This document shows, one piece after another, positions 48,162 through 58,805 of a DNA stretch of 64,000 nucleotides. The DNA lies in contig NZ_QAOG01000002.1 in NCBI RefSeq assembly GCF_003050705.1, positions 1-64,000 of the forward strand. The letters run 5' to 3'. Each line of letters starts with the position of its first letter. Within the stretch, counting starts at the first letter, position 1. A program made the translations under genes and the position numbers. Below the pieces are notes generated by a model that did no database searches, was not told the DNA's origin, and saw nothing but the letters and a program-made list of their open reading frames with translations. The stretch comes from Sphingomonas aurantiaca. Lineage in GTDB: Bacteria; Pseudomonadota; Alphaproteobacteria; Sphingomonadales; Sphingomonadaceae.

Positions 48162-49220
48162 ATGACACCACGTGAACGTTTCAACGCGGAAGCCGCCAAG
48201 CGTATCCTGATCACCGACGGCGCGTTCGGGACCGAGATCCAGAACTGGAAGCTCGACGAAGCGGCCTATGCGGGCACGCTCGGCCTCAGCCACGACCAGA
48301 AGGGCAACAACGACATCCTGGCGATCACCAAGCCGGAAGTCCCCGAGACGATCACGCGCGAATATCTCGACGCGGGGTCGGACATCGTGTCGACCAACAC
48401 GTTCAGCGCGAACATCATCAGCCAGGCGGATTACGGCGCCGAGCATCTGGTACGCGAGATCAACGTCGAGTCCGCCCGCATCGCACGTGCGCTCGCCAAC
48501 GAATATGAAGCGAAGGACGGCCGGCCGCGGTTCGTCGCCGGTGCGATCGGGCCGACCAACAAGACGCTGTCGCTGTCGCCCGACGTCAACGATCCGGGCT
48601 TTCGCGAGATCGACTTCGATTATCTGAAGGGCGTCTACCGCGAGCAGATCGACGCGTTGCTCGAAGGCGGCGAGGGGGTCGGGGTCGACTTCATCCTGAT
48701 CGAGACGGTGTTCGATACCTTGAATGCCAAGGCCGGGATCATGGCCGCGATCGAGGCAGGCGACGACCTCGGGCGCGACGTGCCGATCATGCTGTCGATG
48801 ACGCTGACCGATCTGTCGGGGCGCAACCTGTCGGGGCACACGGTCGAGGCGTTCTGGTACGCGGTGCGGCATGCGCGGCCGGTGACGATCGGGCTCAACT
48901 GCTCGTTCGGTGCGGAGCAGCTGCGGCCGCATGTGAGGACGCTGTCGGGGATCGCCGACACGCTGATCATGATCTACCCGAATGCTGGGCTGCCCAACGA
49001 GCTCGGTGAGTATGACGAGATGCCGGCGACGACCGCGGGGCTGGTCGGCGAATGGGCGGTGGCCAAGCAGGTCAACGTGCTCGGCGGCTGCTGCGGCTCG
49101 ACGCCGGCGCATATCAAGGCGATGGCGGACGGTGTGCGCGGGCTCGAACCGCGCGCGGTTGCGAGCCCGGAGGTTAGGACGAAGCTCGCTGGCCTCGAAC
49201 CGTTCACGATGGCGGCCTGA
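48162..49220 (+). CDS. metH: Methionine synthase, homocysteine-binding subunit (MetH N-terminal part)
   Basis: 352 residues covering only the homocysteine S-methyltransferase domain of MetH. ILITDGAFGTEIQ opens the barrel. The zinc ligands are Cys247 (LNCSFG) and Cys310-Cys311 (GGCCGST). In E. coli MetH this domain is fused to the rest, whereas here it is a separate gene followed 132 bp later by the remainder. A split MetH is usual in many alphaproteobacteria. It receives the methyl group from the cobalamin subunit to make methionine. Confidence 0.95.
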   Translation: MTPRERFNAEAAKRILITDGAFGTEIQNWKLDEAAYAGTLGLSHDQKGNNDILAITKPEVPETITREYLDAGSDIVSTNTFSANIISQADYGAEHLVREINVESARIARALANEYEAKDGRPRFVAGAIGPTNKTLSLSPDVNDPGFREIDFDYLKGVYREQIDALLEGGEGVGVDFILIETVFDTLNAKAGIMAAIEAGDDLGRDVPIMLSMTLTDLSGRNLSGHTVEAFWYAVRHARPVTIGLNCSFGAEQLRPHVRTLSGIADTLIMIYPNAGLPNELGEYDEMPATTAGLVGEWAVAKQVNVLGGCCGSTPAHIKAMADGVRGLEPRAVASPEVRTKLAGLEPFTMAA

Positions 49221-49229
49221 GGCCGCTGC

Positions 49230-49336
49230 TCCCTCTCCCCTGCGGGGAGAGGGTCGGGGAGAGGGGCTGCCCAGCAGTGCCGCTCTCGGTGAGACACAGC
49301 CCCTCTCCCAACCCTCTCCCCGGAGGGGAGAGGGCT
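49230..49336. repeat. Palindromic element between the two metH genes
   Basis: Arms CCCTCTCCCCTGCGGGGAGAGGG (hairpin, about 49231-49253) and its counterpart near 49311-49334 enclose GGGGAGAGGGGCTG paired with CAGCCCCTCTCCC. A CTTTTT follows, so it could also act as an intra-operon attenuator. It is the same family as the element inside the downstream gene. Confidence 0.75.
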
Positions 49337-49352
49337 TTTTGAAGAACAGACA

Positions 49353-52064
<2,712 letters not shown>

Positions 52065-52065
52065 T

Positions 52066-52172
52066 CCGTCATCCTGACGAACGTCAGGATGACGGTCTGC
52101 GAGTGACTAACGCAACGCGCACCTCACGCGTGCTTTGCAGGCTAGCCCCTCTCGCGAAAGGGGAGAGGGGCC
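52066..52172. terminator. Hairpins in the convergent metH/aldehyde dehydrogenase gap
   Basis: A perfect 14-bp-arm hairpin of the CCGTCATCCTGACG family (52066-52079, 52082-52095) immediately follows the metH stop. A second stem CCCCTCTC/GAGAGGGG lies at about 52146-52172. Both are placed to terminate the facing transcripts. Neither has a strong T-tract. Confidence 0.55.
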
Positions 52173-52177
52173 TCCAC

Positions 52178-53638
52178 TCAGGCTCCCGCTTCGGCAGGCT
52201 TGCCCTCGCGCACGTCGCCCGGCAGGCCGGTGATCGTCTTCACTTCCATGAAGTCGGTCAGGCCATAGCGGCCGTTCTCGCGGCCGTTGCCCGACTGTTT
52301 GTACCCGCCAAAGGGTGCGCCGATGTCGGGGCTCCACGAATTGATCGTCACCAGCCCCGCGCGCAACCGGCCCGCGACCTTCGCCGCCGCGGCCGGGTCG
52401 CCCGAGATCGTCGCCGACAGCCCGTATTCGGTGGCGTTGGCGATCCGGATCCCCTCGTCCTGATCGGCATAGGCGGTGATCGTCGCGACCGGGCCGAACG
52501 TCTCTTCCTGCGCGATCCGCATGTCCGGGCGGACGTCGGTGAACAGCGTCGGCTGGATGTAATAGCCCGCATTGCGCCCGTCCGGACGACCCACGCCGCC
52601 CGTCACCAGCGTCGCGCCTTCGTCGATCGCGGACTGGATCAGCCCCTGGATCTTGTCGAACTGCGCCTTGTTGACGACCGGGCCGATATGCTGGCCCATC
52701 TCGGCGGGATCGCCGACCTTGGTCTGCTCCATCATCGACTTCACGATCGCGGTCGCTTCGGCGACCTGGCTCGCATGGACCAGCAGGCGAGTCGGTGCGA
52801 TGCAGCTCTGCCCCGAATTGGCGAGCACGCCGGCCACCGTCGGCGGCAGCACCGCGGCGAGATCGGACCCCTCGAGGACGAGGTTCGCCGCCTTTCCGCC
52901 AAGCTCCTGATGCACGCGCTTGACCGTCGGTGCCGCCGCCAGCGCGACCGCGATGCCGGCGCGCGTTGATCCGGTGAAGCTCACCATGTCGACGTCGCGG
53001 TGCGAACACAGCGCTGCGCCGACCCCCGGACCGTCGCCGTTGACGAGGTTGAACACCCCCGCGGGCACGCCCGCCGCGTCCATGATCTCCGCCAGGATAA
53101 CCGCGCAGGACGGCGCCTCCTCGGACGGCTTCAGGATCATCGTGTCGCCCGCGGCCAGCGCCGGCGCGACCTTCGCGCAGATCTGGTTCAGCGGCCAGTT
53201 CCACGGCGTGATCATCGCGACGACGCCGAGCGGCTCGTGCACGACGGTCGCCTTGCCGATGACTTCCGAAAATCCGAACGCCGCCAGGGCCTTGGCGGTC
53301 GCGGAGAAATGCGCCAGTCCGGTGGGCGCCTGCGCCATCGACGCGAGCGCCATCGGTGCGCCCATCTCCTGCGACATCGCCTTCGCCAGATCGGGCATTC
53401 GCGCCTTGTATTCGGTCATGATCCGGCCGAGCACGTCGAGGCGTTCCTGCACGCTCGTCCGGCTCCAGCTCTCGAACGCCACGCGCGCCGCGGCAACCGC
53501 CTTGTCGACGTCGGCAGCAGTGCCCAGCGTGATTTCGGTGCACGGCTGCTCGGTCGACGGGTCGATCACCTGGTAGACGGTGCCGCCCTCGCTCTCGACC
53601 CACGCGCCATCGATATACTGCTGCAAATAGCTTTTCAT
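52178..53638 (-). CDS. NAD(P)-dependent aldehyde dehydrogenase
   Basis: 486 residues from the ATG of MKSYLQQYIDGAW, preceded by GGAGAGG. The ALDH motifs are complete: VAMITPWNWPLNQICAKVAPAL, GSTRAGIAVA, QELGGKAANLV with the general-base Glu and NSGQSCIAPTRLL with the nucleophilic Cys. The length and sequence suit a broad-specificity ALDH; substrate unknown. It diverges from a quinone oxidoreductase, and the two may form a detoxification pair. Confidence 0.92.
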   Translation of the reverse strand: MKSYLQQYIDGAWVESEGGTVYQVIDPSTEQPCTEITLGTAADVDKAVAAARVAFESWSRTSVQERLDVLGRIMTEYKARMPDLAKAMSQEMGAPMALASMAQAPTGLAHFSATAKALAAFGFSEVIGKATVVHEPLGVVAMITPWNWPLNQICAKVAPALAAGDTMILKPSEEAPSCAVILAEIMDAAGVPAGVFNLVNGDGPGVGAALCSHRDVDMVSFTGSTRAGIAVALAAAPTVKRVHQELGGKAANLVLEGSDLAAVLPPTVAGVLANSGQSCIAPTRLLVHASQVAEATAIVKSMMEQTKVGDPAEMGQHIGPVVNKAQFDKIQGLIQSAIDEGATLVTGGVGRPDGRNAGYYIQPTLFTDVRPDMRIAQEETFGPVATITAYADQDEGIRIANATEYGLSATISGDPAAAAKVAGRLRAGLVTINSWSPDIGAPFGGYKQSGNGRENGRYGLTDFMEVKTITGLPGDVREGKPAEAGA

Positions 53639-53744
53639 CGTGCCTCTCCGCATCTTGTCTTGCCAAGGAATGGGCTCGCCGGAGATCGGTTGCAACCCGA
53701 AACGCGTCGGGTAGGTTGATGCCGAAACTCATCAGGAGTCCGGC

Positions 53745-54722
53745 ATGGCGAGAGTGGCATTCATCGAGAAGACCGGCGGCCCGGAGGTCATCCAGTGGCA
53801 TGACGTCACGCTGCCGCCGCCGGGCAAGGGCGAGGTCTGGATGCGCAACACCGCGGTCGGGCTGAACTATATCGACACCTATCACCGCAGCGGCGTCTAC
53901 CCGGTCGATCTGCCATCGGGACTCGGCAGCGAGGCCGCGGGCGTGGTGATGGCGGTCGGTGAGGGCGTCACCGATTTCGCGCCCGGCGACCGGGTCGGGA
54001 CGTTCGGCCCGTCGCGCGGTGCCTATGCGACCGAGCGCAACGTGCCCGCGAACCAGCTGTTCAAGCTGCCCGACACGCTCGACGATCGCACCGCCGCGGC
54101 GATCCTGCTCAAGGGCACCACCGCCGAGTTCCTGGTCGAGCGCTGCGCCAAGGTGCAGGCGGGCCAAACCGTGCTCGTCCATGCGGCGGCGGGCGGAGTC
54201 GGCCACATACTCGTCGGCTGGCTGAAGGCGATCGGCGCGACCGTCATCGCCAGCGTCGGCAGCGAGGACAAGGCGGCGCGCACGCGGAACGCCGGTGCAG
54301 ACCACGTCATCCTCCACAAGTCCGAGGATATCGCCGCGCGTGTTCGCCAGATCACCGAGGGCAAGGGCGTGCCGATCGTGCTGGACGGCGTGGGCGGCGC
54401 GACCTGGACCGCCTCGCTCGACAGCGCGGCCAGGCGTGGTCTGATCGTCAGCTACGGCAATGCGGGTGGCGTGGTCGACGGCGTCAACATCGGTGTGCTC
54501 GCGCGGAAGGGCTCGCTGTTCGTCACGCGGCCGACGCTGTTTGATTATTATGTGACGCCGGAAGAGCGGCAGGCCGGCATCGCGCGACTGTTCGCGATGC
54601 TCGACAGTGGCGCGATCACGCCCGAGATCGGCCAGACCTTCGCGCTCGAGGACGCGGCCGACGCGCACCGCGCGGTCGAGAGCGGCGACACCTGGGGCAG
54701 CACATTGCTGCTGCCGTCATAG
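53745..54722 (+). CDS. NADPH:quinone oxidoreductase (zinc-independent MDR)
   Basis: 325 residues. The GroES-like N-terminal half opens with EKTGGPEVIQWHDVTLPPPG and has NYIDTYHRSGVYPVDLPSGLGSEAAG, the QOR signature. The Rossmann half has VLVHAAAGGVGHILVGWLKAIGATVIASV for NADPH. Zinc-ligand cysteines of alcohol dehydrogenases are absent, as in QorA/zeta-crystallin. It reduces quinones or enals one or two electrons at a time. Confidence 0.93.
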   Translation: MARVAFIEKTGGPEVIQWHDVTLPPPGKGEVWMRNTAVGLNYIDTYHRSGVYPVDLPSGLGSEAAGVVMAVGEGVTDFAPGDRVGTFGPSRGAYATERNVPANQLFKLPDTLDDRTAAAILLKGTTAEFLVERCAKVQAGQTVLVHAAAGGVGHILVGWLKAIGATVIASVGSEDKAARTRNAGADHVILHKSEDIAARVRQITEGKGVPIVLDGVGGATWTASLDSAARRGLIVSYGNAGGVVDGVNIGVLARKGSLFVTRPTLFDYYVTPEERQAGIARLFAMLDSGAITPEIGQTFALEDAADAHRAVESGDTWGSTLLLPS

Positions 54723-54811
54723 CGCCGGTGATTGAGCGGCTGAATTAGCGAATGTGGAACAGCAGATGCGTTGTTAACCCCCGCCTAACCCGTTGATTGT
54801 ACGTCGAACGA

Positions 54812-55132
54812 ATGTCTCGTTCTTACAATCTCGCCACGCTCTCGTGCTTCGTCGCGCAAGGGCTGGCGGTCGTGCTCGGCTTTGCTGTGCTCACGGTGTG
54901 GCCGCCGCGACGCGGCGAGTATCTGCTGGTACCGGTCGGACGCGACGCCACCGCCAGCCTGCTGCCGATCGCAGTGGCGGAGCATGCCTTGCTGATCGGT
55001 GCGGGGCCTCTGCCGAACAGCTATGTGGTGCGGGGCGACCGGTCGCTGCTGGCGAGCGTGATGATGTCGCACGGGATCATCCTGCTTGCGGCCTCGGGCG
55101 TTGCCTGCGGTTCGTCCGACGGTGCGGCATGA
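54812..55132 (+). CDS. Hypothetical small membrane protein
   Basis: 106 residues with hydrophobic segments at about 8-30 ([23 protein letters not shown]) and 81-100 ([18 protein letters not shown]), so probably two spans with a periplasmic loop. No domain is recognised. Its stop overlaps the start of the chemoreceptor (ATGA), so it is coupled to it and could be a sensory accessory. An upstream TTG is in frame, but the ATG is preferred. Confidence 0.6.
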   Translation: MSRSYNLATLSCFVAQGLAVVLGFAVLTVWPPRRGEYLLVPVGRDATASLLPIAVAEHALLIGAGPLPNSYVVRGDRSLLASVMMSHGIILLAASGVACGSSDGAA

Positions 55133-56658
55133 ACCCGACCGAGCTCGAAAGCCTGCGCGCGCGCGGCATCGCCATCCTAGCGGTCGCGGGCTGGGCGTGC
55201 ACCGCATGGCTCGCGGTGATGGGGCTGTGGCTCGACGCTGACGGCCTCGTCCCGGTTCTTGTCGTCGCGGTTTTGGTCAATCTCGCGCCGAGCGTGATGG
55301 CGCAGCAGCGGCGGCACGACGCGTGCGCACGGCTCGTCTCGGGCGCGCCCGCCGCGGTATACCCAGCGCTGGGGGTGTATCTGTTGCAGGGGCACCCCTG
55401 GCAGATGGACGCGCACATGTACTTCTTCGTCGCGCTGGCGGCGCTGGTCGTGCTGTGCGACTGGCGGCCGATCGCGCTCGCCGCGGGATTGATCGCGCTC
55501 CACCACCTGGCGCTGGAGCATGCCGAGCCCGGCTGGGTCTTTACCGGCGTGGGCAATATCGGCCGGGTCGTGATCCACGCGGTCGCGGTCGGGCTGGAAC
55601 TGGCGGTGCTGAGCTACGTCACCATCCGCCTGCGCGAGCTGACGATCCGGCAGGAGGTCGCGCGCAGCGAAAGCGAGACGTTGGCCAACGAGGCGATCGA
55701 CAGCCGCAACCGGATGGAGGCCGCGATCGCAGGGTTACGCGCCGCCGAAGCGCGCGAGGCCAGCGAACGTACGCACCGGCAGGCGATCGAACGCGAACTC
55801 GTCGAGCGCCGCGAGGCCGAGATGATGGCGCTCGCCGAGGCGTTCCAGGCCTCGGTCGCGGACATCGTCGATTCGGTCGGCTCGGCCTCGACCAGACTCG
55901 ATGGCTCCGCGCGCGCGCTCAACGAACTGGCACAGGCGGCGACCCGACAGACGGTCGCGAGTGCCGCCGCCGCGACGCAGTCGTCCGAAAGCGCCGGCCG
56001 GCTGTCCGCGCAGATCCACGCGCTCACCCAGTCGGTGACATCGATCGCGGCCGTCGCGGCGCAACAGGTCCAGCTGGGGACCGAGGCGCGGACCGCCTCG
56101 ACGTCGAGCCATGCGGCGATGCTGGCGCTGGTCGAGCGGACGCAGACGATCGGCGGTTTCGCCAATTCGATCCAGCAGATCGCGGCGCGCACCAACCTGC
56201 TCGCGCTGAACGCGACGATCGAGGCGGCGCGCGCGGGCGAGGCGGGGTACGGCTTCAAGGTGGTCGCCAGCGAGGTCAAGCAGCTGGCGGGGCAGGCGAC
56301 GGGTGCGTCGAGCGAAATCCGCGCACTGGCGGGATCGGCGGAGGAGGGCGCGGGGCTGGCGCATGATGCGATCGGCCGGATCGCCACGACGATCGGCCAG
56401 CTCGCGACGGCCGCGGACACGATCCAGGCCGAGGTCCGGCATCATCACCAGACCGCCGCGTCGATCGAGCGCACCGCCGACACGACCGCGGCGGGGATCG
56501 ACCTGATGGCGGACGAAATGCTCGGCGTCGCGCGCGTGGCCGGGGAGACCGCGGGGCTGTCGGACATGGTCGCTCGCGCCGCGACCGGCCTGCTTGATAC
56601 CGCGCGCCAGCTGCGCGCGGCGACCGACCGCTTCGTGGTGCAACTCAGGGCGGCGTAG
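55129..56658 (+). CDS. Methyl-accepting chemotaxis protein with multi-helix membrane sensor
   Basis: 509 residues. The first 170 hold five or six membrane segments with hardly any periplasmic domain, unlike classic Tar-type receptors, implying a membrane-embedded or cytoplasmic signal. A coiled coil (about 175-245) follows. The signalling domain includes the hairpin tip [41 protein letters not shown] (about residues 345-385). It should couple to CheW/CheA. No other che genes are in the window. It overlaps the small membrane protein gene. Confidence 0.9.
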   Translation: MNPTELESLRARGIAILAVAGWACTAWLAVMGLWLDADGLVPVLVVAVLVNLAPSVMAQQRRHDACARLVSGAPAAVYPALGVYLLQGHPWQMDAHMYFFVALAALVVLCDWRPIALAAGLIALHHLALEHAEPGWVFTGVGNIGRVVIHAVAVGLELAVLSYVTIRLRELTIRQEVARSESETLANEAIDSRNRMEAAIAGLRAAEAREASERTHRQAIERELVERREAEMMALAEAFQASVADIVDSVGSASTRLDGSARALNELAQAATRQTVASAAAATQSSESAGRLSAQIHALTQSVTSIAAVAAQQVQLGTEARTASTSSHAAMLALVERTQTIGGFANSIQQIAARTNLLALNATIEAARAGEAGYGFKVVASEVKQLAGQATGASSEIRALAGSAEEGAGLAHDAIGRIATTIGQLATAADTIQAEVRHHHQTAASIERTADTTAAGIDLMADEMLGVARVAGETAGLSDMVARAATGLLDTARQLRAATDRFVVQLRAA

Positions 56659-56721
56659 CGCGCGGACCCGTTTGCGTTGGCTGCAAAGCGCGGTAGGGCA
56701 GGGGCCCCTTTCGGCGAGACG

Positions 56722-57405
56722 ATGATGAGCCTGAACCTGTTGCTGGTCGAGGACGATGCGGTGTTCGCGCAAGGGTTGGCGGACGAACTGCGCGGGTTCG
56801 ATCACGCGGTGACGGTCGCCGCTGATGGGCGTGAGGCGTTGGCCGCGGTCGACAGCGTGCCGTTCGACGCGGTGGTGCTCGACCGGATGTTGCCGAAGGT
56901 CGACGGGATGTCGGTGCTCGCGCGGTTGCGCGGCAGCAACATGACACTGCCCGTGATCATGCTCACCGCGCTTGGCCGCTCGGTCGAGAAGGTCGAGGGG
57001 CTCGAGGCGGGCGCGGATGATTATGTCGTCAAGCCGATCGCCGCCGCCGAGCTCAACGCCCGGTTGCTGGCGATGGTGCGCGGGCGGCGCTGGACCGCGG
57101 GCAGCAGCGACACGATCCGCGCGGGCGACATTGTCGTCAGCCCGACCAGGTTCCGCGCCTGGCGCGCCGGGACCGCGATCGATCTCGGCAAGCTGGAATT
57201 CAAGCTGCTCGCCGAGTTCGTCGCCAATGCCGACACCGTGATGACCCGCGCGATGCTGATCGAACGGGTCTGGGGCTATGACTTCGCGCCGACCACCAAC
57301 ATCGTCGACGTGTATGTCCGGCATCTGCGCGTCAAGCTGACCGCGGCAGGGGGTGAAGACCCGATCCTGACGGTGCGCGGCGTCGGCTATATGTTGCGCG
57401 GATGA
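56722..57405 (+). CDS. OmpR/PhoB-family response regulator
   Basis: 227 residues from the first of two adjacent ATGs. The receiver domain has the acidic LVEDDAVF, the phospho-acceptor Asp54 (VVLDRMLPK), the Thr in MLTALG and the Lys in YVVKPI. The winged-helix domain (about 130-225) shows FKLLAEFVANADTVMTRAMLIERVWGYDF and VDVYVRHLRVKL. Its stop overlaps the histidine kinase start by 4 bp. It regulates unknown targets, possibly the neighbouring receptor genes. Confidence 0.94.
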   Translation: MMSLNLLLVEDDAVFAQGLADELRGFDHAVTVAADGREALAAVDSVPFDAVVLDRMLPKVDGMSVLARLRGSNMTLPVIMLTALGRSVEKVEGLEAGADDYVVKPIAAAELNARLLAMVRGRRWTAGSSDTIRAGDIVVSPTRFRAWRAGTAIDLGKLEFKLLAEFVANADTVMTRAMLIERVWGYDFAPTTNIVDVYVRHLRVKLTAAGGEDPILTVRGVGYMLRG

Positions 57406-58742
57406 TCCGGTTCCGGTCGCTGCGCACGCTGACGCTGGCGTTCCTGCTCGCGTTCCTCGTCGCCACGGTCGGTACCGGGTTCGCGATCCACGGCATCACG
57501 CTCCAGACGATCGAGCGGCTGGTCGACCGCCGCATCGTCGTCGTCAGCGACGCCATTGCGGGTGTGCCTGGCGAGCGACGCCAGGCCGACGTGTTCCGCC
57601 GCATGGACGCGGCGATGCGCGAGCGCGACACCGGCGATATCGGCCTGCTGCTGGTCGATGCCAGCGGCCGTCCGCTTGCCGGCAACATCGCGCTGTCGCG
57701 CCGCCTGCCGCCGGGCTTCTCGACGATCGCGCGCGACGAGGGGATTGCCGGGCTCACCGCGGGGCGCGCGCTGGTCCGCGACGTCGGCAGCGGGATGACG
57801 CTGACGACGGTCGCCGAGACCGAGCCGTTCGACGATTATAATGCCGCGCGCACCTGGATCTATCTGCTCGGGTTCGGGTCGATCGTCCTGATCGTGGTCG
57901 GCGGCCTGGTGTTCTTCGTCGTCACGATCGGGCGGCGGATCGGCGAGACCCGGCGCACGGTCGAGGCGATCATCGACGGCGACATGGCGCGCCGCGTGCC
58001 GATCCATCCCTCCGGCGGCGAGTTCGCGCACCAGGCGCGGGCGTTCAACCGGATGCTCGACCGGATCTCGGACTTGATGGCGGGCATCAGCAACGTCTCG
58101 AGCGACATCGCGCACGACCTGCGCACGCCGCTCGCGCGGTTGCGGAGCCAGCTCGCGCTGGTGCTGCGCCGCGCGGAGACCGACGCGCAGCGCGGCGACA
58201 TCGAAGCGGCGATCGCGATGAGCGATGACCTGCTCGATATGTTCGCGGCGATCCTGCGGATTGCCGAGGTCGAGGGGGGCGATCGCCGCGCGGCCTTCGC
58301 GCCGCTCGACCTCGCCGTGCTGGTCGACGAGATCGCGACGATGATGCAGCCGGTGGTCGTCGACGACGGTCGGACGATGCTGGTCCATTGCGCCGACCCG
58401 GCCCCGATCATCGGCGACCGGCATCTGCTCGGGCAGATGCTCGTGAATTTGATCGAGAATGTGCTGCGTCACACGCCGCCGGGAACGCAAATCGCGATTG
58501 GTGTGGCGACGACGGGGAAGACCGCGACGCTCTCGGTCAGCGATACCGGTCCGGGCATCCCGGCGGATCAACGCTCGCTGGCACTGCGGCGCTTCGGCAG
58601 GCTCGACCTGAGCCGCCACGAACACGGTCACGGGCTTGGCCTGCCCCTGATCGAGGCGATCGCCCGGCTGCACCGCGGCACGATCGTGCTCGAAGATGCG
58701 TCCCCCGGGCTGCGCGTCGTGATCGCGCTGCCAAGGGATTGA
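57402..58742 (+). CDS. HAMP-domain sensor histidine kinase
   Basis: 446 residues. Two membrane helices (about 9-30 and 151-172) enclose a periplasmic sensor of about 120 residues. A HAMP domain follows (GRRIGETRRTVEAIIDGDMARRVPIHPSGGEFAHQARAFNRML). HisKA has SSDIAHDLRTPLARLRSQL with His238. The ATPase shows NLIENVLRHTPPG, DTGPGIP and HGHGLGLPLI. It autophosphorylates on a periplasmic cue and passes phosphate to the coupled regulator. The signal is unknown. Confidence 0.94.
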   Translation: MIRFRSLRTLTLAFLLAFLVATVGTGFAIHGITLQTIERLVDRRIVVVSDAIAGVPGERRQADVFRRMDAAMRERDTGDIGLLLVDASGRPLAGNIALSRRLPPGFSTIARDEGIAGLTAGRALVRDVGSGMTLTTVAETEPFDDYNAARTWIYLLGFGSIVLIVVGGLVFFVVTIGRRIGETRRTVEAIIDGDMARRVPIHPSGGEFAHQARAFNRMLDRISDLMAGISNVSSDIAHDLRTPLARLRSQLALVLRRAETDAQRGDIEAAIAMSDDLLDMFAAILRIAEVEGGDRRAAFAPLDLAVLVDEIATMMQPVVVDDGRTMLVHCADPAPIIGDRHLLGQMLVNLIENVLRHTPPGTQIAIGVATTGKTATLSVSDTGPGIPADQRSLALRRFGRLDLSRHEHGHGLGLPLIEAIARLHRGTIVLEDASPGLRVVIALPRD

Positions 58743-58750
58743 AACGAGAA

Positions 58751-58781
58751 AACCCGGACAGGCGTTGCGCCTGCCCGGGTT
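58751..58781. terminator. Bidirectional hairpin terminator
   Basis: The arms AACCCGGACAGGCG and CGCCTGCCCGGGTT pair over 14 bp with one mismatch around TTG. On the minus strand it is followed by TTTTCTCGTTTC, a fair T-rich tract for the TonB-receptor transcript. It also ends the kinase transcript on the plus strand. Confidence 0.8.
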
Positions 58782-58805
58782 TCCCGTCTCACAATAGCGT
58801 GGCGA

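Noticed and set aside
49321..49341. Rho-independent terminator before the second metH gene
   Set aside because: A G-rich stem with CTTTTT exists, but the gene order requires readthrough, so it is listed as a repeat with possible attenuation only.
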